46,901 nucleotides of DNA, taken from the NCBI GenBank assembly GCA_964528575.1, contig CAZGTQ010000290.1, positions 1-46,901 of the forward strand. Direction: 5' to 3'. Positions 8,894 to 18,111 of the stretch are shown here, piece by piece. The notes below the pieces were generated by a model. The model searched no databases and was not told the origin of the DNA. It saw only the letters and a program-made list of their open reading frames with translations. This DNA is from CAZGTQ01 sp964528575. Its GTDB lineage: Bacteria > Planctomycetota > UBA1135 > GCA-002686595. Every line of letters starts with the position of its first letter. Position 1 is the first letter of the stretch. A program made the translations under genes and the position numbers.

Positions 8894-9876
8894 GCGACCC
8901 CCGCACGCTGGTGGCGGAGCTGCTCGCGCCGGTCGCCGCCGACATGGAGCGCATGCGGGCGGTGCTCGTCGAGCAGGTGCGCTCGAGCTCCGGTGCCGTC
9001 AGCGACATGACCGACCACGTCGGCCGCTTCCGCGGCAAGCAGTTGCGCGCCGGGCTCCTGCTGCTCTCCGGCGAGGCGACCGGCAACGCGACCGACGAGC
9101 ACCCGACGGTCGCGGCGATCGTCGAGATGATCCACCTCGCGACGCTCGTGCACGACGACATCCTCGACGGCGCCAAGGTGCGCCGGCGCGTCGCGTGCGT
9201 GAACGAGCGCTGGGACAATCAGGTCGCGGTGCTGCTCGGCGATTTCCTCTACGCGCGCGCGTTCGCGCTGTCGACCGATCTCTCGTCGCGCCTGTGCAGC
9301 CGCGTGCTCGCGGAGACGACGCGCACGATCTGCGTCGGCGAGATCGAGCAGAGCACGCGGCGCTACGACTTCGACCTGACGCAGGACGCGTACGAGCGGC
9401 TGTGCGGCGCGAAGACCGCGAGCCTGTACGCGGCCGCCTGCGAGCTCGGCGCGCGCTACCCGGCGGGCAACGAGGACGCGGGGGCGCGCATGCGCGCGTT
9501 CGGGCACGAGATCGGGCTCGCGTTCCAGATCGTCGACGACTGCCTCGACGTCGTCGGCGACGAGAGCGTCGTCGGCAAGACCGTCGGCACGGACGTCGAG
9601 GACGGCAAGGTCACGCTCCCGGTGCTCTACACGTACGCGCAGGCGAGCGAGGCCGAGCGCGGCCGCATCCGCGACGTGTTCACCATGCCCGGCCTCGAGG
9701 GGCGGGCGCGGCGGCTGCGCGAAGTCTGCGACCTCGGCCCGGGGATCGAGTACACGATGGCGCGGGCCTGCGAGCTGGTCGCGCGGGCGCGGCAACGGCT
9801 CCTGGCGCTGCCCGCGGGGGCCGCGCGGACGGCCCTGGAGCGGATCGGCGACTTCGTACTGCACCGCAATTGGTAG
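8890..9876 (+). CDS. Polyprenyl synthetase (trans-isoprenyl diphosphate synthase)
   Basis: A 328-residue all-alpha prenyltransferase that extends allylic diphosphates with IPP, probably to make the quinone or carrier-lipid side chain. The first Asp-rich motif is DDILD at residues 89-93, and the second is DDCLD at 216-220. The IPP-binding GKQLRAGLLLL replaces the usual GKRLRP form. KTASLYAAACELGA and VGKTVGTDVEDGKVTLP are also diagnostic. The length and the small residues before the first motif fit a long-chain (octaprenyl/heptaprenyl type) enzyme, but chain length cannot be fixed by eye. The GTG start overlaps the mobA stop (GTGA at 8890-8893). Confidence 0.9.
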   Translation: MSDPRTLVAELLAPVAADMERMRAVLVEQVRSSSGAVSDMTDHVGRFRGKQLRAGLLLLSGEATGNATDEHPTVAAIVEMIHLATLVHDDILDGAKVRRRVACVNERWDNQVAVLLGDFLYARAFALSTDLSSRLCSRVLAETTRTICVGEIEQSTRRYDFDLTQDAYERLCGAKTASLYAAACELGARYPAGNEDAGARMRAFGHEIGLAFQIVDDCLDVVGDESVVGKTVGTDVEDGKVTLPVLYTYAQASEAERGRIRDVFTMPGLEGRARRLREVCDLGPGIEYTMARACELVARARQRLLALPAGAARTALERIGDFVLHRNW

Positions 9877-9878
9877 TG

Positions 9879-12674
9879 ATGTCGAAAGAGAGCGAGATGT
9901 CCGAAGAGCTCCAGAGCGGCGGGGAGCAGCAAGGGAGCCCGCCCCGGGCGGGGGCGACGCGGCCGGTCGAGGGCCGCTTCTTGTCCGGCGTGGCCGCGGC
10001 GATCGCGCCGCGGATCGGCTGCCCGACCACTCTCCTGCGCGTCCTGTGGGCGCTGCTCGTGCTGGGTCTACCCGGCGGCGCGGTCCTGTACGTGATGACG
10101 GGCGCCGCCGCGGCGTCGATCGCGCTCAGCGCGGTCGGCGCGCTCGCGCACGCGCTCTACGTCTTCCTCTGCTTCGTGATCCCCGATCCGCGCCAGGCGC
10201 GGCTGAAGAACTTCCGCTGGGACTTCGGCTCGTCGTCGGGCGTCGTGCTGCTCGCGATGCTGATCGGTGGCGTCGTGCTCACGATGTTCGCGCCGTACTG
10301 GGAGGCGTACGAGCTCGCGATGCAGGAGAGCTCGCCGTTCGTCGCGGCCTTCAAGACGCCCGGCGTGTACCAGTCGACCGCCGGCTTCGGCCTCGGCGAC
10401 GTGCTGTTCGGCGGCTTCCTCGTCTCCGCGCTCGTGTACCTGTGGATCCAGCGCTACGCGCTGAAGGCGTTCTTCCGCAGCATGTACACCGGCGTCTCGA
10501 TCGTGACCTTCTCGCTGGTCGCGATCGGCGGGGGCGTGCTCGTGCCCCAGATCGCGGGGTTCGAGAAGCCCGAGCAGCGCGTGACCGCGCAGAACTACGA
10601 GGAGCAGTACGCGGCGTTCCGCTGGGCCGAGGGCTACTTCATCTACCACATGCTGCACCTCTACGGCATCGGCATGCCGGAGGAGCCGCTCGACGCGCGC
10701 GTGCTGGAGAGCCTCGACCGCTTCGGCCGCGCGTACGGCTACGAGGAGCGCGACAACCGCAAGAAGCAGATGCAGGCGGCGTTCGACGGGCGCGTCAAGA
10801 CCGAAGAGATCCGCGCCTGGATCATGGAGCACGACGAGGAGCTGCGGCGCTTCTTCGACGTCTCGACGCTCCTGCACCTGAACCGCGCGTACAAGGCGGA
10901 CTGGTTCACGGCGCTGATGTGCCTGCTCTTCTGCGCCATCTTCACGAACACCCTCAAGAACGGCCTGGCGGTCTTCAACATCCAGAAGCTCGGCTTCTTC
11001 GTCGTGCACGTCGGCATGCTGATCCTCCTGATCGGCGGCGGCTGCAGCAAGGCGACGACCGAGCGCGGCATCCTGCACCTCGACCTGCGCGACGGTCCGA
11101 AGGACACGTTCTGGAGTCACCACGACCCGGACGACCTGATGCAGCTCCCGTTCGCGGTGAAGCTCGACCACTTCGCGCGACACGACTGGAAGGCGCTCGA
11201 GGTGCACTTCCCCGAGGAGGAGTTCCGCTCGCTGCCGCCGACGTACACGCTGTGGCCCGATCGCAAGATCGATCTCGACTACTACACCGACGACGCGGGC
11301 GTCGAGCGGCCGGCCCTGCGCCTGCGGGCGCTCGAGATCCACGACCGGGCGCACGTCGGCACGCCGCACGTGCGCGAGGCGCCGAAGGACGCCCAAGTCG
11401 ACAGCATCCCGCTCGTCGAGCTCGAGGTGCCCAACGTGCACCTGCCGCACCCCGGCCACAGCGACGACGAGCACATCGAGCCCTTCCAGCGGCGGCTGCT
11501 GTCGCCCGAGCTGCGCGACGACGCCTACTACGGCGAGTCGTTCCGCCTGCGGGTCGCGTACTCCGAGTCGGGCGACTCGGGGCTGCCGGCGTTCCCCGAC
11601 GACGAGACGTTGCTCGGCGGCCTGTGGGTCGAGATGGCGAACGTCGGGAGCGGCATGCCGGTGCGCCATCCGCTGCGGATCGGCGAGCGCGTCCCCGTCG
11701 TCGGCGGCTTCGAGCTCGAGGTGACGCGCGTCACGAAGAACTTCCAGCTCGACGGCCCGGGCGGCCAGCCCGTGCACGACCCGCGGCCGCTCGCCGAGCA
11801 GCCGTACGCGATCGCCGCGATCTGGCTCGACGTGTATCCGCCCGGCGACGCCGAGCCCGAGCGCGACCGCCTGGTCTTCGAGCAGCTCGACCCGGTCGAT
11901 TACGGCTACCAGAGCCGTTTCGAGTTCGACGAGCTCGTCGTGCGCTTCCGCTGGGATCCGTGGACCGCGCCCGGGCCGCCGCGCTCGATCCTGCACTGGG
12001 GCGCCGACCGCGAGCCCGAGCTCGTGCGCGACGACGGCACGTCCCGGCCGGTCGCCCCGGGCGACACCCTCGCGATGGGCGCGGGCGAGGAGGTGCGCGC
12101 GCTCCAGTTCCTGCACCGCGCGGACGTCGAGAAGAACATCGAGTTCCTGCCCGACCGCATCGGCGAGGACGGCTGGGACATGGACTTCTACGCGCAGGAC
12201 CCGCGGGGGCTGCTCCTCGAGGTCACGCGCTGGCCCGACACGGACCGCGAGACGAGCGAGGTCGTCGTGATGGCGACGACCGAGGGTGGCAACGCGAACC
12301 TGCACATCGCCGACGACCGGCGCTTCGTGGTCCGCTTCTTCGAGAACACGTCCGGGTTCCCGTTCGAGTGGCGCAGCGTGCTCTCGATCGTCGAGACCGA
12401 CGGCCGCGGCCAGCCGTACGTCGTCCCGCTCGGCAGCGAGCGCGACCGCGAGATCCGCGTGAACGACTACTTCGAGTACAAGAACTACAAGTTCTTCCAA
12501 ACCAACGCGATCCCGGAGTTGCCCACGTACTCGGGCGTCGGGGTCGTGTACGACCGCGGCATCCTCCCGGTGCTCATCGGCATGTACACGATCATCGCGG
12601 GATCCGTCATCGCGTTCCTCGTGCGGCCGATCGTCCTGGCGATCCGGCGGAAGAAGAAGGAGGCGGCGGCATGA
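9879..12674 (+). CDS. ResB-like cytochrome c biogenesis protein with an N-terminal PspC-like segment
   Basis: A 931-residue membrane protein. Residues about 28-105 resemble a PspC module: GRFLSGVAAAIAPRIGC, TTLLRVLWALLVL, a glycine-rich membrane stretch, then YVFLCFVIPDP. After further membrane helices comes the ResB/Ccs1 core: WFTALMCLLF, then FFVVHVGMLILLIGGG with H377, a likely heme-ligand position. A long extracytoplasmic beta-rich region follows (about residues 395-890), with FEYKNYKFFQTN and a final helix (ILPVLIGMYTIIAGSVIAF) with a basic tail. ResB and CcsA form the system II heme delivery and ligation complex. An alternative start is the ATG at 9897, which has a purine-rich leader. 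It overlaps ccsA by four bases. Confidence 0.85.
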   Translation: MSKESEMSEELQSGGEQQGSPPRAGATRPVEGRFLSGVAAAIAPRIGCPTTLLRVLWALLVLGLPGGAVLYVMTGAAAASIALSAVGALAHALYVFLCFVIPDPRQARLKNFRWDFGSSSGVVLLAMLIGGVVLTMFAPYWEAYELAMQESSPFVAAFKTPGVYQSTAGFGLGDVLFGGFLVSALVYLWIQRYALKAFFRSMYTGVSIVTFSLVAIGGGVLVPQIAGFEKPEQRVTAQNYEEQYAAFRWAEGYFIYHMLHLYGIGMPEEPLDARVLESLDRFGRAYGYEERDNRKKQMQAAFDGRVKTEEIRAWIMEHDEELRRFFDVSTLLHLNRAYKADWFTALMCLLFCAIFTNTLKNGLAVFNIQKLGFFVVHVGMLILLIGGGCSKATTERGILHLDLRDGPKDTFWSHHDPDDLMQLPFAVKLDHFARHDWKALEVHFPEEEFRSLPPTYTLWPDRKIDLDYYTDDAGVERPALRLRALEIHDRAHVGTPHVREAPKDAQVDSIPLVELEVPNVHLPHPGHSDDEHIEPFQRRLLSPELRDDAYYGESFRLRVAYSESGDSGLPAFPDDETLLGGLWVEMANVGSGMPVRHPLRIGERVPVVGGFELEVTRVTKNFQLDGPGGQPVHDPRPLAEQPYAIAAIWLDVYPPGDAEPERDRLVFEQLDPVDYGYQSRFEFDELVVRFRWDPWTAPGPPRSILHWGADREPELVRDDGTSRPVAPGDTLAMGAGEEVRALQFLHRADVEKNIEFLPDRIGEDGWDMDFYAQDPRGLLLEVTRWPDTDRETSEVVVMATTEGGNANLHIADDRRFVVRFFENTSGFPFEWRSVLSIVETDGRGQPYVVPLGSERDREIRVNDYFEYKNYKFFQTNAIPELPTYSGVGVVYDRGILPVLIGMYTIIAGSVIAFLVRPIVLAIRRKKKEAAA

Positions 12675-13996
12675 GCGGCTTGCTCGAGTCCCTGAACCTG
12701 TTCGATCGCACCGTGTTCCCGTCGATGCAGTGGCTGCGCGCGACCAACGTGCTGTGCGCGGCCGGCATCGTGGCCGCGCTCGTGTCCGCTTGGACGCACG
12801 CGCGCCGCGCGATCGGGTCGGGCGGCCTGGAGTCACCGGCGACGAAGCGCAACGTCGGCTCCATGGTGGCCGTGGGTCTGTTGGCGGCCGCGTTCCTCGC
12901 CTGTTTCGTCTCGGTGTGGAACCGCTACATCGAGGTCAACCACTTCCCGAGCCAGACGATGAGCGAAGTGCTCGTCGTCTTCAGCCTGTCGCTGTTGTTC
13001 GCGATGCTCGTCCTGCACTTCGCGCTGAACCTGCGGCGCATCGGACAGGGCTGGGCGATCGTCGACGACGCGCTGATGCTGTTCATCTTCGCGGGCTCGT
13101 GGGCGGTCAACGTGTACACGACGACGCTGAGCACGGCGCAGCGCGACCTGCCGCCGGCGCTCCAGTCGTACTGGTTCCCGCCGCACCTCGCCGCGCTGAT
13201 CTTCAGCTACTCGACGCTCTACCTCGCGGGCCTGATCTGCCTCGTGTACTTCGCGATGCGCTTCTGGAGCACGATGTTCGACCCGGCGCGCGGCAAGGGG
13301 CCGGGCGTGATCGTGCTCGCCGTCGCGGCTGTCGTGACGGGGCTCCTGCTGTTCGCGCCGAGCCACCTCGTCCTGTGGGTCGGCCTGCCGGCGCTCGTGC
13401 TGTGCGTCGCGCTCGGCGGCCGGAGGCTGAAGCGCGCGCAGTGGAAGCACGCGTTGCTCCTCATCGGCATGCTCTCGCTCGTGCCGTTCGCGCACATGGT
13501 GACTCTGCCGGTCGTCGTGATCGCCGGAGTCGTCTTCCTCGTGCTGCGCATGCGCGAGAGCGTGCCCGGCGCCGCGCGCCTCGCGAGCATCGAAGCGCAG
13601 ATGGACCAGGTCAGCTACGTCGCCTTCTCCGTGGGGTTCCCGTTCCTGACCGCGGGCCTGTTCATGGGCGCGTTCTGGGCGCAGGAGGCGTGGGCGAACT
13701 ATTGGGGCTGGGACTCGAAGGAGAACTCGGCGCTGATCACGTGGCTCGTCTACGTGATCTACGTGCACGTGCGCATGCTCGGCGGCTACCGCGGCGAGAA
13801 GGCGATGGCGGTGCTGATGGGCGGCGCGCTCTCGGTCTTCCTGACGTTCCAGGTGTTCGGTTACCTGCCGGACAGCCAGAAGAGCCTGCACCGCTACACC
13901 GACGACGGCGTCGTGCCGTCCGAGGGCCAGATGGACGCGCCGCGCAGCGAGCAGGCGCGGCGCGAGGAGCCTGCGGCGAGCGAGCGCGGCCGTTAG
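12671..13996 (+). CDS. ccsA: Cytochrome c biogenesis protein CcsA (heme handling)
   Basis: A 441-residue multi-spanning protein of the heme-handling family. The tryptophan-rich WWD-type signature is ANYWGWDSKENSALITW, with WGWD at residues 345-348, and several membrane histidines flank it (for example residues near PFAHMVTLP). Together with ResB it would export heme and attach it to apocytochromes c in system II. The ATG overlaps the resB TGA (ATGA at 12671-12674). It is longer than a minimal CcsA, with extra N-terminal helices and a charged C-terminal tail (about residues 405-441) that looks disordered. A perfect inverted repeat follows the stop. Confidence 0.92.
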   Translation: MSGLLESLNLFDRTVFPSMQWLRATNVLCAAGIVAALVSAWTHARRAIGSGGLESPATKRNVGSMVAVGLLAAAFLACFVSVWNRYIEVNHFPSQTMSEVLVVFSLSLLFAMLVLHFALNLRRIGQGWAIVDDALMLFIFAGSWAVNVYTTTLSTAQRDLPPALQSYWFPPHLAALIFSYSTLYLAGLICLVYFAMRFWSTMFDPARGKGPGVIVLAVAAVVTGLLLFAPSHLVLWVGLPALVLCVALGGRRLKRAQWKHALLLIGMLSLVPFAHMVTLPVVVIAGVVFLVLRMRESVPGAARLASIEAQMDQVSYVAFSVGFPFLTAGLFMGAFWAQEAWANYWGWDSKENSALITWLVYVIYVHVRMLGGYRGEKAMAVLMGGALSVFLTFQVFGYLPDSQKSLHRYTDDGVVPSEGQMDAPRSEQARREEPAASERGR

Positions 13997-14018
13997 AGTC
14001 CGGCGGCGGTGTCGGCGT

Positions 14019-14041
14019 GCTGGAGCTCGCCGAGCTCCAGC
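14019..14041 (+). terminator. Perfect inverted repeat after ccsA
   Basis: GCTGGAGCTCG (14019-14029) and CGAGCTCCAGC (14031-14041) are exact reverse complements. The RNA would form a hairpin 22 bases after the ccsA stop and before folD. There is no U run, so it may be an attenuating or RNA-stabilising hairpin rather than a classic terminator. Confidence 0.5.
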
Positions 14042-14102
14042 GCGCGCTGAGCCTTCCAGAGCCGTGCCCGCGCTTGCGCCGCGCGGTATCCTCGTGCGTC
14101 TC

Positions 14103-14999
14103 ATGAGCCCCGCCCGCATCCTCGACGGCAAGGCGACCGCGCAGGTGGTCCGCGCGCGCGTGAAGCGATCGGCCGAGCAGCTCGTGGCGCACGGCGTGCG
14201 CCCCGGCCTCGCGGTCGTGCTCGTCGGCGAGGATCCGGCGAGCCAGGTGTACGTCCGCAACAAGGACCGCGCGGCGCAAGAGGCCGGCTTCGAGGTGCGG
14301 ACGCTGCGCCTGGACGCGAGCACGGGCCAGGCGGAGCTCCTCGCGCGCGTGGGCGAGCTGAACCGCGACGAGAGCGTCCACGGGATCCTCGTCCAGCTCC
14401 CGCTGCCGCGCGGCCTCGACGCGGACGCGGTCGTGCGCGCGATCGATCCGGCGAAGGACGTCGACGGGCTGACGCCGACGAACGTCGCGGCGCTCGTCGC
14501 GGGGAGCGCGGGGCTGGTGCCGTGCACGCCGGCGGGCTGCCTCGAGCTGCTCGACCGCTACGAGGTGGCGCTCGAGGGCGCGCGCGCGGTCGTCGTCGGC
14601 CGCTCGATGCTCGTCGGCAAGCCGGTCGCGCTGCTCCTGCTCGCGCGCAACGCGACCGTGACGATCGCGCACAGCCGCACGCGCGACCTCGCGGGCGTGT
14701 GCCGCACGGCGGATGTGCTCGTCGTCGCGGTCGGGCGGCCGCAGCTCGTGCGCGGCGACTGGATCCGGCCGGGCGCGGCGGTGCTCGACGTCGGGATCAA
14801 CCGCACGGACGACGCCAAGCTCGCCGGCGACGTCGCGTTCGAGGAAGCGCGCGAGCGCGCGGGGTGGATCACGCCGGTTCCCGGCGGCGTCGGACCGATG
14901 ACGATCGCGATGCTGCTCGCGAACACGGCGAAGGCCGCGGCGCGCGCGCGCGGGATCGAGCTCGTGGACGACGGACGGGTGGTGCGGAGCGACGCGTGA
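14103..14999 (+). CDS. folD: Methylenetetrahydrofolate dehydrogenase / cyclohydrolase
   Basis: A 298-residue bifunctional FolD that interconverts 5,10-methylene-THF and 10-formyl-THF. The folate-site SQVYVRNKDRAAQEAG contains the catalytic Tyr/Lys pair (Y50, K54). VDGLTPTNV and the NADP-binding VVGRSMLVGKPVA, AHSRT and TPVPGGVGPMTIAML blocks are intact. The ATG at 14103 gives a normal length; a -10-like TATCCT at 14087-14092 places a possible transcript start very near it. It overlaps the rhomboid gene by four bases. Confidence 0.96.
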   Translation: MSPARILDGKATAQVVRARVKRSAEQLVAHGVRPGLAVVLVGEDPASQVYVRNKDRAAQEAGFEVRTLRLDASTGQAELLARVGELNRDESVHGILVQLPLPRGLDADAVVRAIDPAKDVDGLTPTNVAALVAGSAGLVPCTPAGCLELLDRYEVALEGARAVVVGRSMLVGKPVALLLLARNATVTIAHSRTRDLAGVCRTADVLVVAVGRPQLVRGDWIRPGAAVLDVGINRTDDAKLAGDVAFEEARERAGWITPVPGGVGPMTIAMLLANTAKAAARARGIELVDDGRVVRSDA

Positions 15000-15841
15000 G
15001 CACGGCGTGGGAGGATCCGCCGGAGTACCGCGGCGGGGGCGGCGGCGTGCACCTCGCGTTGCCGAGCATGGGGCCGGTGACGAAGCGGCTCGTCATCGCC
15101 AACGTCGTCGTGTGGCTCTTGCTCTGGCTGCTGACGTTCGGCGGCGACGGTCCCGTGCGGTGGGTCGTGCGCGTCTTCGGCCTCGCGCCCGCGACGTGGA
15201 TCGACTGGGCACCGTTCTTCCCGATCTGGCAGCTCCTGACGTGGGGCTGGCTCCACGCGCCGGGGGACATCGGTCACATCCTCTTCAACATGCTCGGGCT
15301 GTACTTCCTCGGCTCGATGCTCGAGGGGATCGTCGGGAGCCGGCGCTACCTCGTCTTCTACGTCGCGACGCTGATCGCCGCGGGTCTCGTCGTCCTGCTC
15401 GTCGGCTTCTTCGACCTGCGGCCGACGATCGGTGCGTCGGGCGGCGTGCTCGGCGTCGTGATCGCGTGCGCGACGCTGCGTCCCGGCGCGCGGATCATCT
15501 TCATCATCTTCCCGATGACGCTGAAGGTGTTCGCGATCGGCTACGTCGCGATCGAGGTCTTCAGTACGATCCAGGAGCTGCGCGGAGCGTCGAGCGGCGT
15601 CTCGCGCGCCGCCCATCTCGCCGGCGCCGCGATCGGCTTCGCCGCGGTGCGCTTCGGCTGGATCTGGCGCGACCCGGTCGCCGTCTGGGAAGCGCGCCGC
15701 GCCGTCCGCGACGCCGACCGCCAGGTCGACGAGCAGCGCAAGCTCGACGCGCTGCTCCAGCGCATCCACGAGCACGGCATGCACTCGCTCTCCGAGCGCG
15801 AGCGCGCCTTCCTGCGCCGCGTCTCCAAGCGCGACTCCTGA
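14996..15841 (+). CDS. Rhomboid family intramembrane serine protease
   Basis: A 281-residue rhomboid. It has about six membrane segments between residues 25 and 225. The catalytic serine is S148 in TIGASGGVLG (GxSG), and the histidine is H207 in RAAHLAGAAIGF. HILFNMLGLYFLGSMLE is the conserved helix with the HxxxN-type motif. A C-terminal charged helical tail (about 230-281, DADRQVDEQRKLDALLQRIHEHG) extends into the cytoplasm and resembles that of other rhomboids with a DUF6576-like tail. The GTG start overlaps the folD stop. A strong hairpin terminates the pair. Confidence 0.92.
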   Translation: MSTAWEDPPEYRGGGGGVHLALPSMGPVTKRLVIANVVVWLLLWLLTFGGDGPVRWVVRVFGLAPATWIDWAPFFPIWQLLTWGWLHAPGDIGHILFNMLGLYFLGSMLEGIVGSRRYLVFYVATLIAAGLVVLLVGFFDLRPTIGASGGVLGVVIACATLRPGARIIFIIFPMTLKVFAIGYVAIEVFSTIQELRGASSGVSRAAHLAGAAIGFAAVRFGWIWRDPVAVWEARRAVRDADRQVDEQRKLDALLQRIHEHGMHSLSERERAFLRRVSKRDS

Positions 15842-15871
15842 GGCCGCCCCAGTCGCGCGCGCGACCCCGCT

Positions 15872-15905
15872 CCCGCGGAGCCGAGCACGGCTCCGCGGGC
15901 GTTCT
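15872..15905 (+). terminator. GC-rich stem-loop terminator candidate after the rhomboid gene
   Basis: CCCGCGGAGCCG (15872-15883), loop AGCA, CGGCTCCGCGGG (15888-15899): a perfect 12-bp stem followed by CGTTCT. It lies 30 bases after the rhomboid stop. The U tract is weak, but this is the best terminator-like structure in the region. Confidence 0.6.
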
Positions 15906-15990
15906 ACGCCCCATTTACCGCGCTCGGACCGTGGCCCCGGGCCCGGGACGGGACTAGGAGCCAGTGCCGCCCCCGCGGCTCCTGGCGGCG

Positions 15991-16019
15991 TTGTCGCTCG
16001 TCGGGGGCCTCTGTAGACT
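15991..16019 (+). promoter_or_regulatory. Candidate sigma70-type promoter for the secreted-protein gene
   Basis: TTGTCG (15991-15996), 17-bp spacer, TAGACT (16014-16019). Each box matches the E. coli consensus at 4 of 6 positions. The start codon lies 31 bases downstream of the -10 box. Confidence 0.45.
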
Positions 16020-16050
16020 CGGCCGGACCGCTCCCCCGGATCGGTGACCC

Positions 16051-18102
16051 ATGAAGCAGCTACGGATCGCGATCGTCCTCGCCCTCTCCGTCCTCACCGT
16101 CCTCTTCGCCGCCCACGCCGCGGCCGCCGCGCCTGCGAACGAGGTGGCGCGGCCCGCCGACGAGACGCGCGAGGCGTGGATGACGAAGATCCGCCAGGCG
16201 GCGGAGATCGGCTCGGTCGACGAGCTCGGCCGCCTCGTGCGGACGAACCAGAAGCACGCGATCGACTCGGTCATCTACACGTGCGAGGGGATCGCGAGCG
16301 GGAACAACGAGCAGTTCGAGAAGGACCGTGCCGCGCTCGAGAAGGGCTGGAAGGCGTCGATGAAGACCGACTTCGTCGACAAGATCTACACGTACTTCTC
16401 GTTCCTCGATCCGGAGATCCGCCGGCAGCGCGCCGCGATGAAGGTGCGCTACGACAAGCTCGCGACCCGCTACGCGCAGGCGCAGAAGGCGAACGAGCAG
16501 CACTCGTTCCCCGGCATCGGACTCGAGTTCCGCAGCATCGGGATGGGCTTCGTGGAGCTGGGCGACCACTACTTCGCGTCGCAGTCGTACCTCTACTACG
16601 CGATCTGCTACGACGAGAGCCTGCGCGGCGAGCAGGCCGAGTTCGACAAGGCGTGGGACGGCTACAAGCTGACGATCGAGCACCGCGACAAGGTCGAGCT
16701 GCGCGACGTGCCGTACTCGGAGACGAAGCAGCGCTGGGAGGTGCTCGACAAGCTCGGTTACGGCGACTCGCCGGCGGCGGGGGGCGGCACGAGCGGTCCG
16801 TCGGCGACCGAGGCGGCGGTCGGCACCGCGATCACGGTGCCGATGGCGTTCCAGCCGCTCCAGGCGGTCGACGAGATCGAGCGCCCCACGTACTGGGCCG
16901 ACGAGGTCTACCCTGCGTGGCGCCAGGTCAGCCTGCGCGGCGTCGGCTCGACGGCGCGCTTCGAGGCTTTCGAGAAGGGGCCGACCGTGATCCGCGTCGG
17001 AGCCAGCAAGCCGGTCGTCGACGTCGACAACGACGGCGAGGGCGACGTCGAGATCGAGCTCACCGGGAAGATCACGCCGGTCACCGTCGAGATCGGCGAG
17101 GGCGCAGAGAAGCGCCCGTGGTCGTTCTTCACCGTGACGGGCTCGCAGCAGGACACGTACCAGGGCATCACGATGGGCCTGCAGCCCGACGACAACTACA
17201 TGAACCTGTACGTCGCCGCCGCGGGCGCGATGGCGGGCATGATCGGCGAGACGCCGGTGCGCGTGATCGACGACAACATGGACGGCGTGTACGGCAGCTT
17301 GCCGAAGGGCTGGCAGTACATCGGTTGCTCGGAGAACAACTTCCACCAGACGATGGACTCGATCGTCGTCGGCGCGGAGAAGCGCGCGCGCCCGTGGAGC
17401 GAGTACATCCAGGTCGAGGACCAGTGGCACAAGGTCGCGGCGACGAACGGCGGCAACCAGATCGAGGCGGCGCCGGCCGAGGTGATGACCGGCACGCTGA
17501 AGCTCAAGACGAAGGGCATCAAGCCGAGCTGGGTCGTCGTCAAGGGCGCGGGCAAGTTCGAGAACTGCTACTTCGACCTGCTGCAGAACGGCTCGAAGGG
17601 CGTCGCGGTGCCGTCGGGCCGCTACTCGCTGTTCTGCGGGTTCCTCTCCGAGGGCAAGCGGATGTCCGTGATGAAGGCGCTCATCCTGCCGGGCAAGACG
17701 ACGACGACCTGGAACGTGCAGCCCGGCGAGGACGTCACGATCGAGTTGGGCGCGCCGTTCGGCTTCGACTTCCAGCACGTCGTCGGCGACGACTCCGTCA
17801 AGATCGTCGGCCCGTCGGTCGTCGTGACGGGCGTCGCGGCCGAGCGCTACGAGCGGCTGTGGAACTGCGCGGTCAAGCCCGAGGTCTCCGTGCGCAAGGC
17901 CGGGGCGAAGCGCGGCGGCAAGTACGAGGACATCAACGTCGCGACCGGCCAGGACGACATCGACAAGCACGGCTGGGGCGCGGTCTGGATGCCGCTCGAC
18001 ACCGAGATCCCCGCCGAAGTCGGCGAGGAGGGCATCCAGGTGCAGCTCTACCAGAAGAAGCACAAGCTCTTCGGCGAGATCGAGTCCGCCTGGAAGGACT
18101 GA
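16051..18102 (+). CDS. Large secreted protein of unknown function with Asp-rich calcium-loop-like motifs
   Basis: A 683-residue protein with a clear Sec signal peptide (basic start KQLRIAIV, hydrophobic core to about residue 20, AHAAAAAPA cleavage region near 24-27). Residues about 35-235 look alpha-helical (EKDRAALEKGWKASM; ASQSYLYYAICYDE) and could be a repeat scaffold. The rest is beta-rich. Two short loops resemble EF-hand or dockerin calcium sites: DVDNDGEGDVE near 324-334 and DDNMDGVYG near 407-415. No enzyme motif was recognised, so no function is given. Its own promoter-like site lies upstream; the gene ends nine bases before serS. Confidence 0.85.
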   Translation: MKQLRIAIVLALSVLTVLFAAHAAAAAPANEVARPADETREAWMTKIRQAAEIGSVDELGRLVRTNQKHAIDSVIYTCEGIASGNNEQFEKDRAALEKGWKASMKTDFVDKIYTYFSFLDPEIRRQRAAMKVRYDKLATRYAQAQKANEQHSFPGIGLEFRSIGMGFVELGDHYFASQSYLYYAICYDESLRGEQAEFDKAWDGYKLTIEHRDKVELRDVPYSETKQRWEVLDKLGYGDSPAAGGGTSGPSATEAAVGTAITVPMAFQPLQAVDEIERPTYWADEVYPAWRQVSLRGVGSTARFEAFEKGPTVIRVGASKPVVDVDNDGEGDVEIELTGKITPVTVEIGEGAEKRPWSFFTVTGSQQDTYQGITMGLQPDDNYMNLYVAAAGAMAGMIGETPVRVIDDNMDGVYGSLPKGWQYIGCSENNFHQTMDSIVVGAEKRARPWSEYIQVEDQWHKVAATNGGNQIEAAPAEVMTGTLKLKTKGIKPSWVVVKGAGKFENCYFDLLQNGSKGVAVPSGRYSLFCGFLSEGKRMSVMKALILPGKTTTTWNVQPGEDVTIELGAPFGFDFQHVVGDDSVKIVGPSVVVTGVAAERYERLWNCAVKPEVSVRKAGAKRGGKYEDINVATGQDDIDKHGWGAVWMPLDTEIPAEVGEEGIQVQLYQKKHKLFGEIESAWKD

Positions 18103-18111
18103 CGCACGCTC

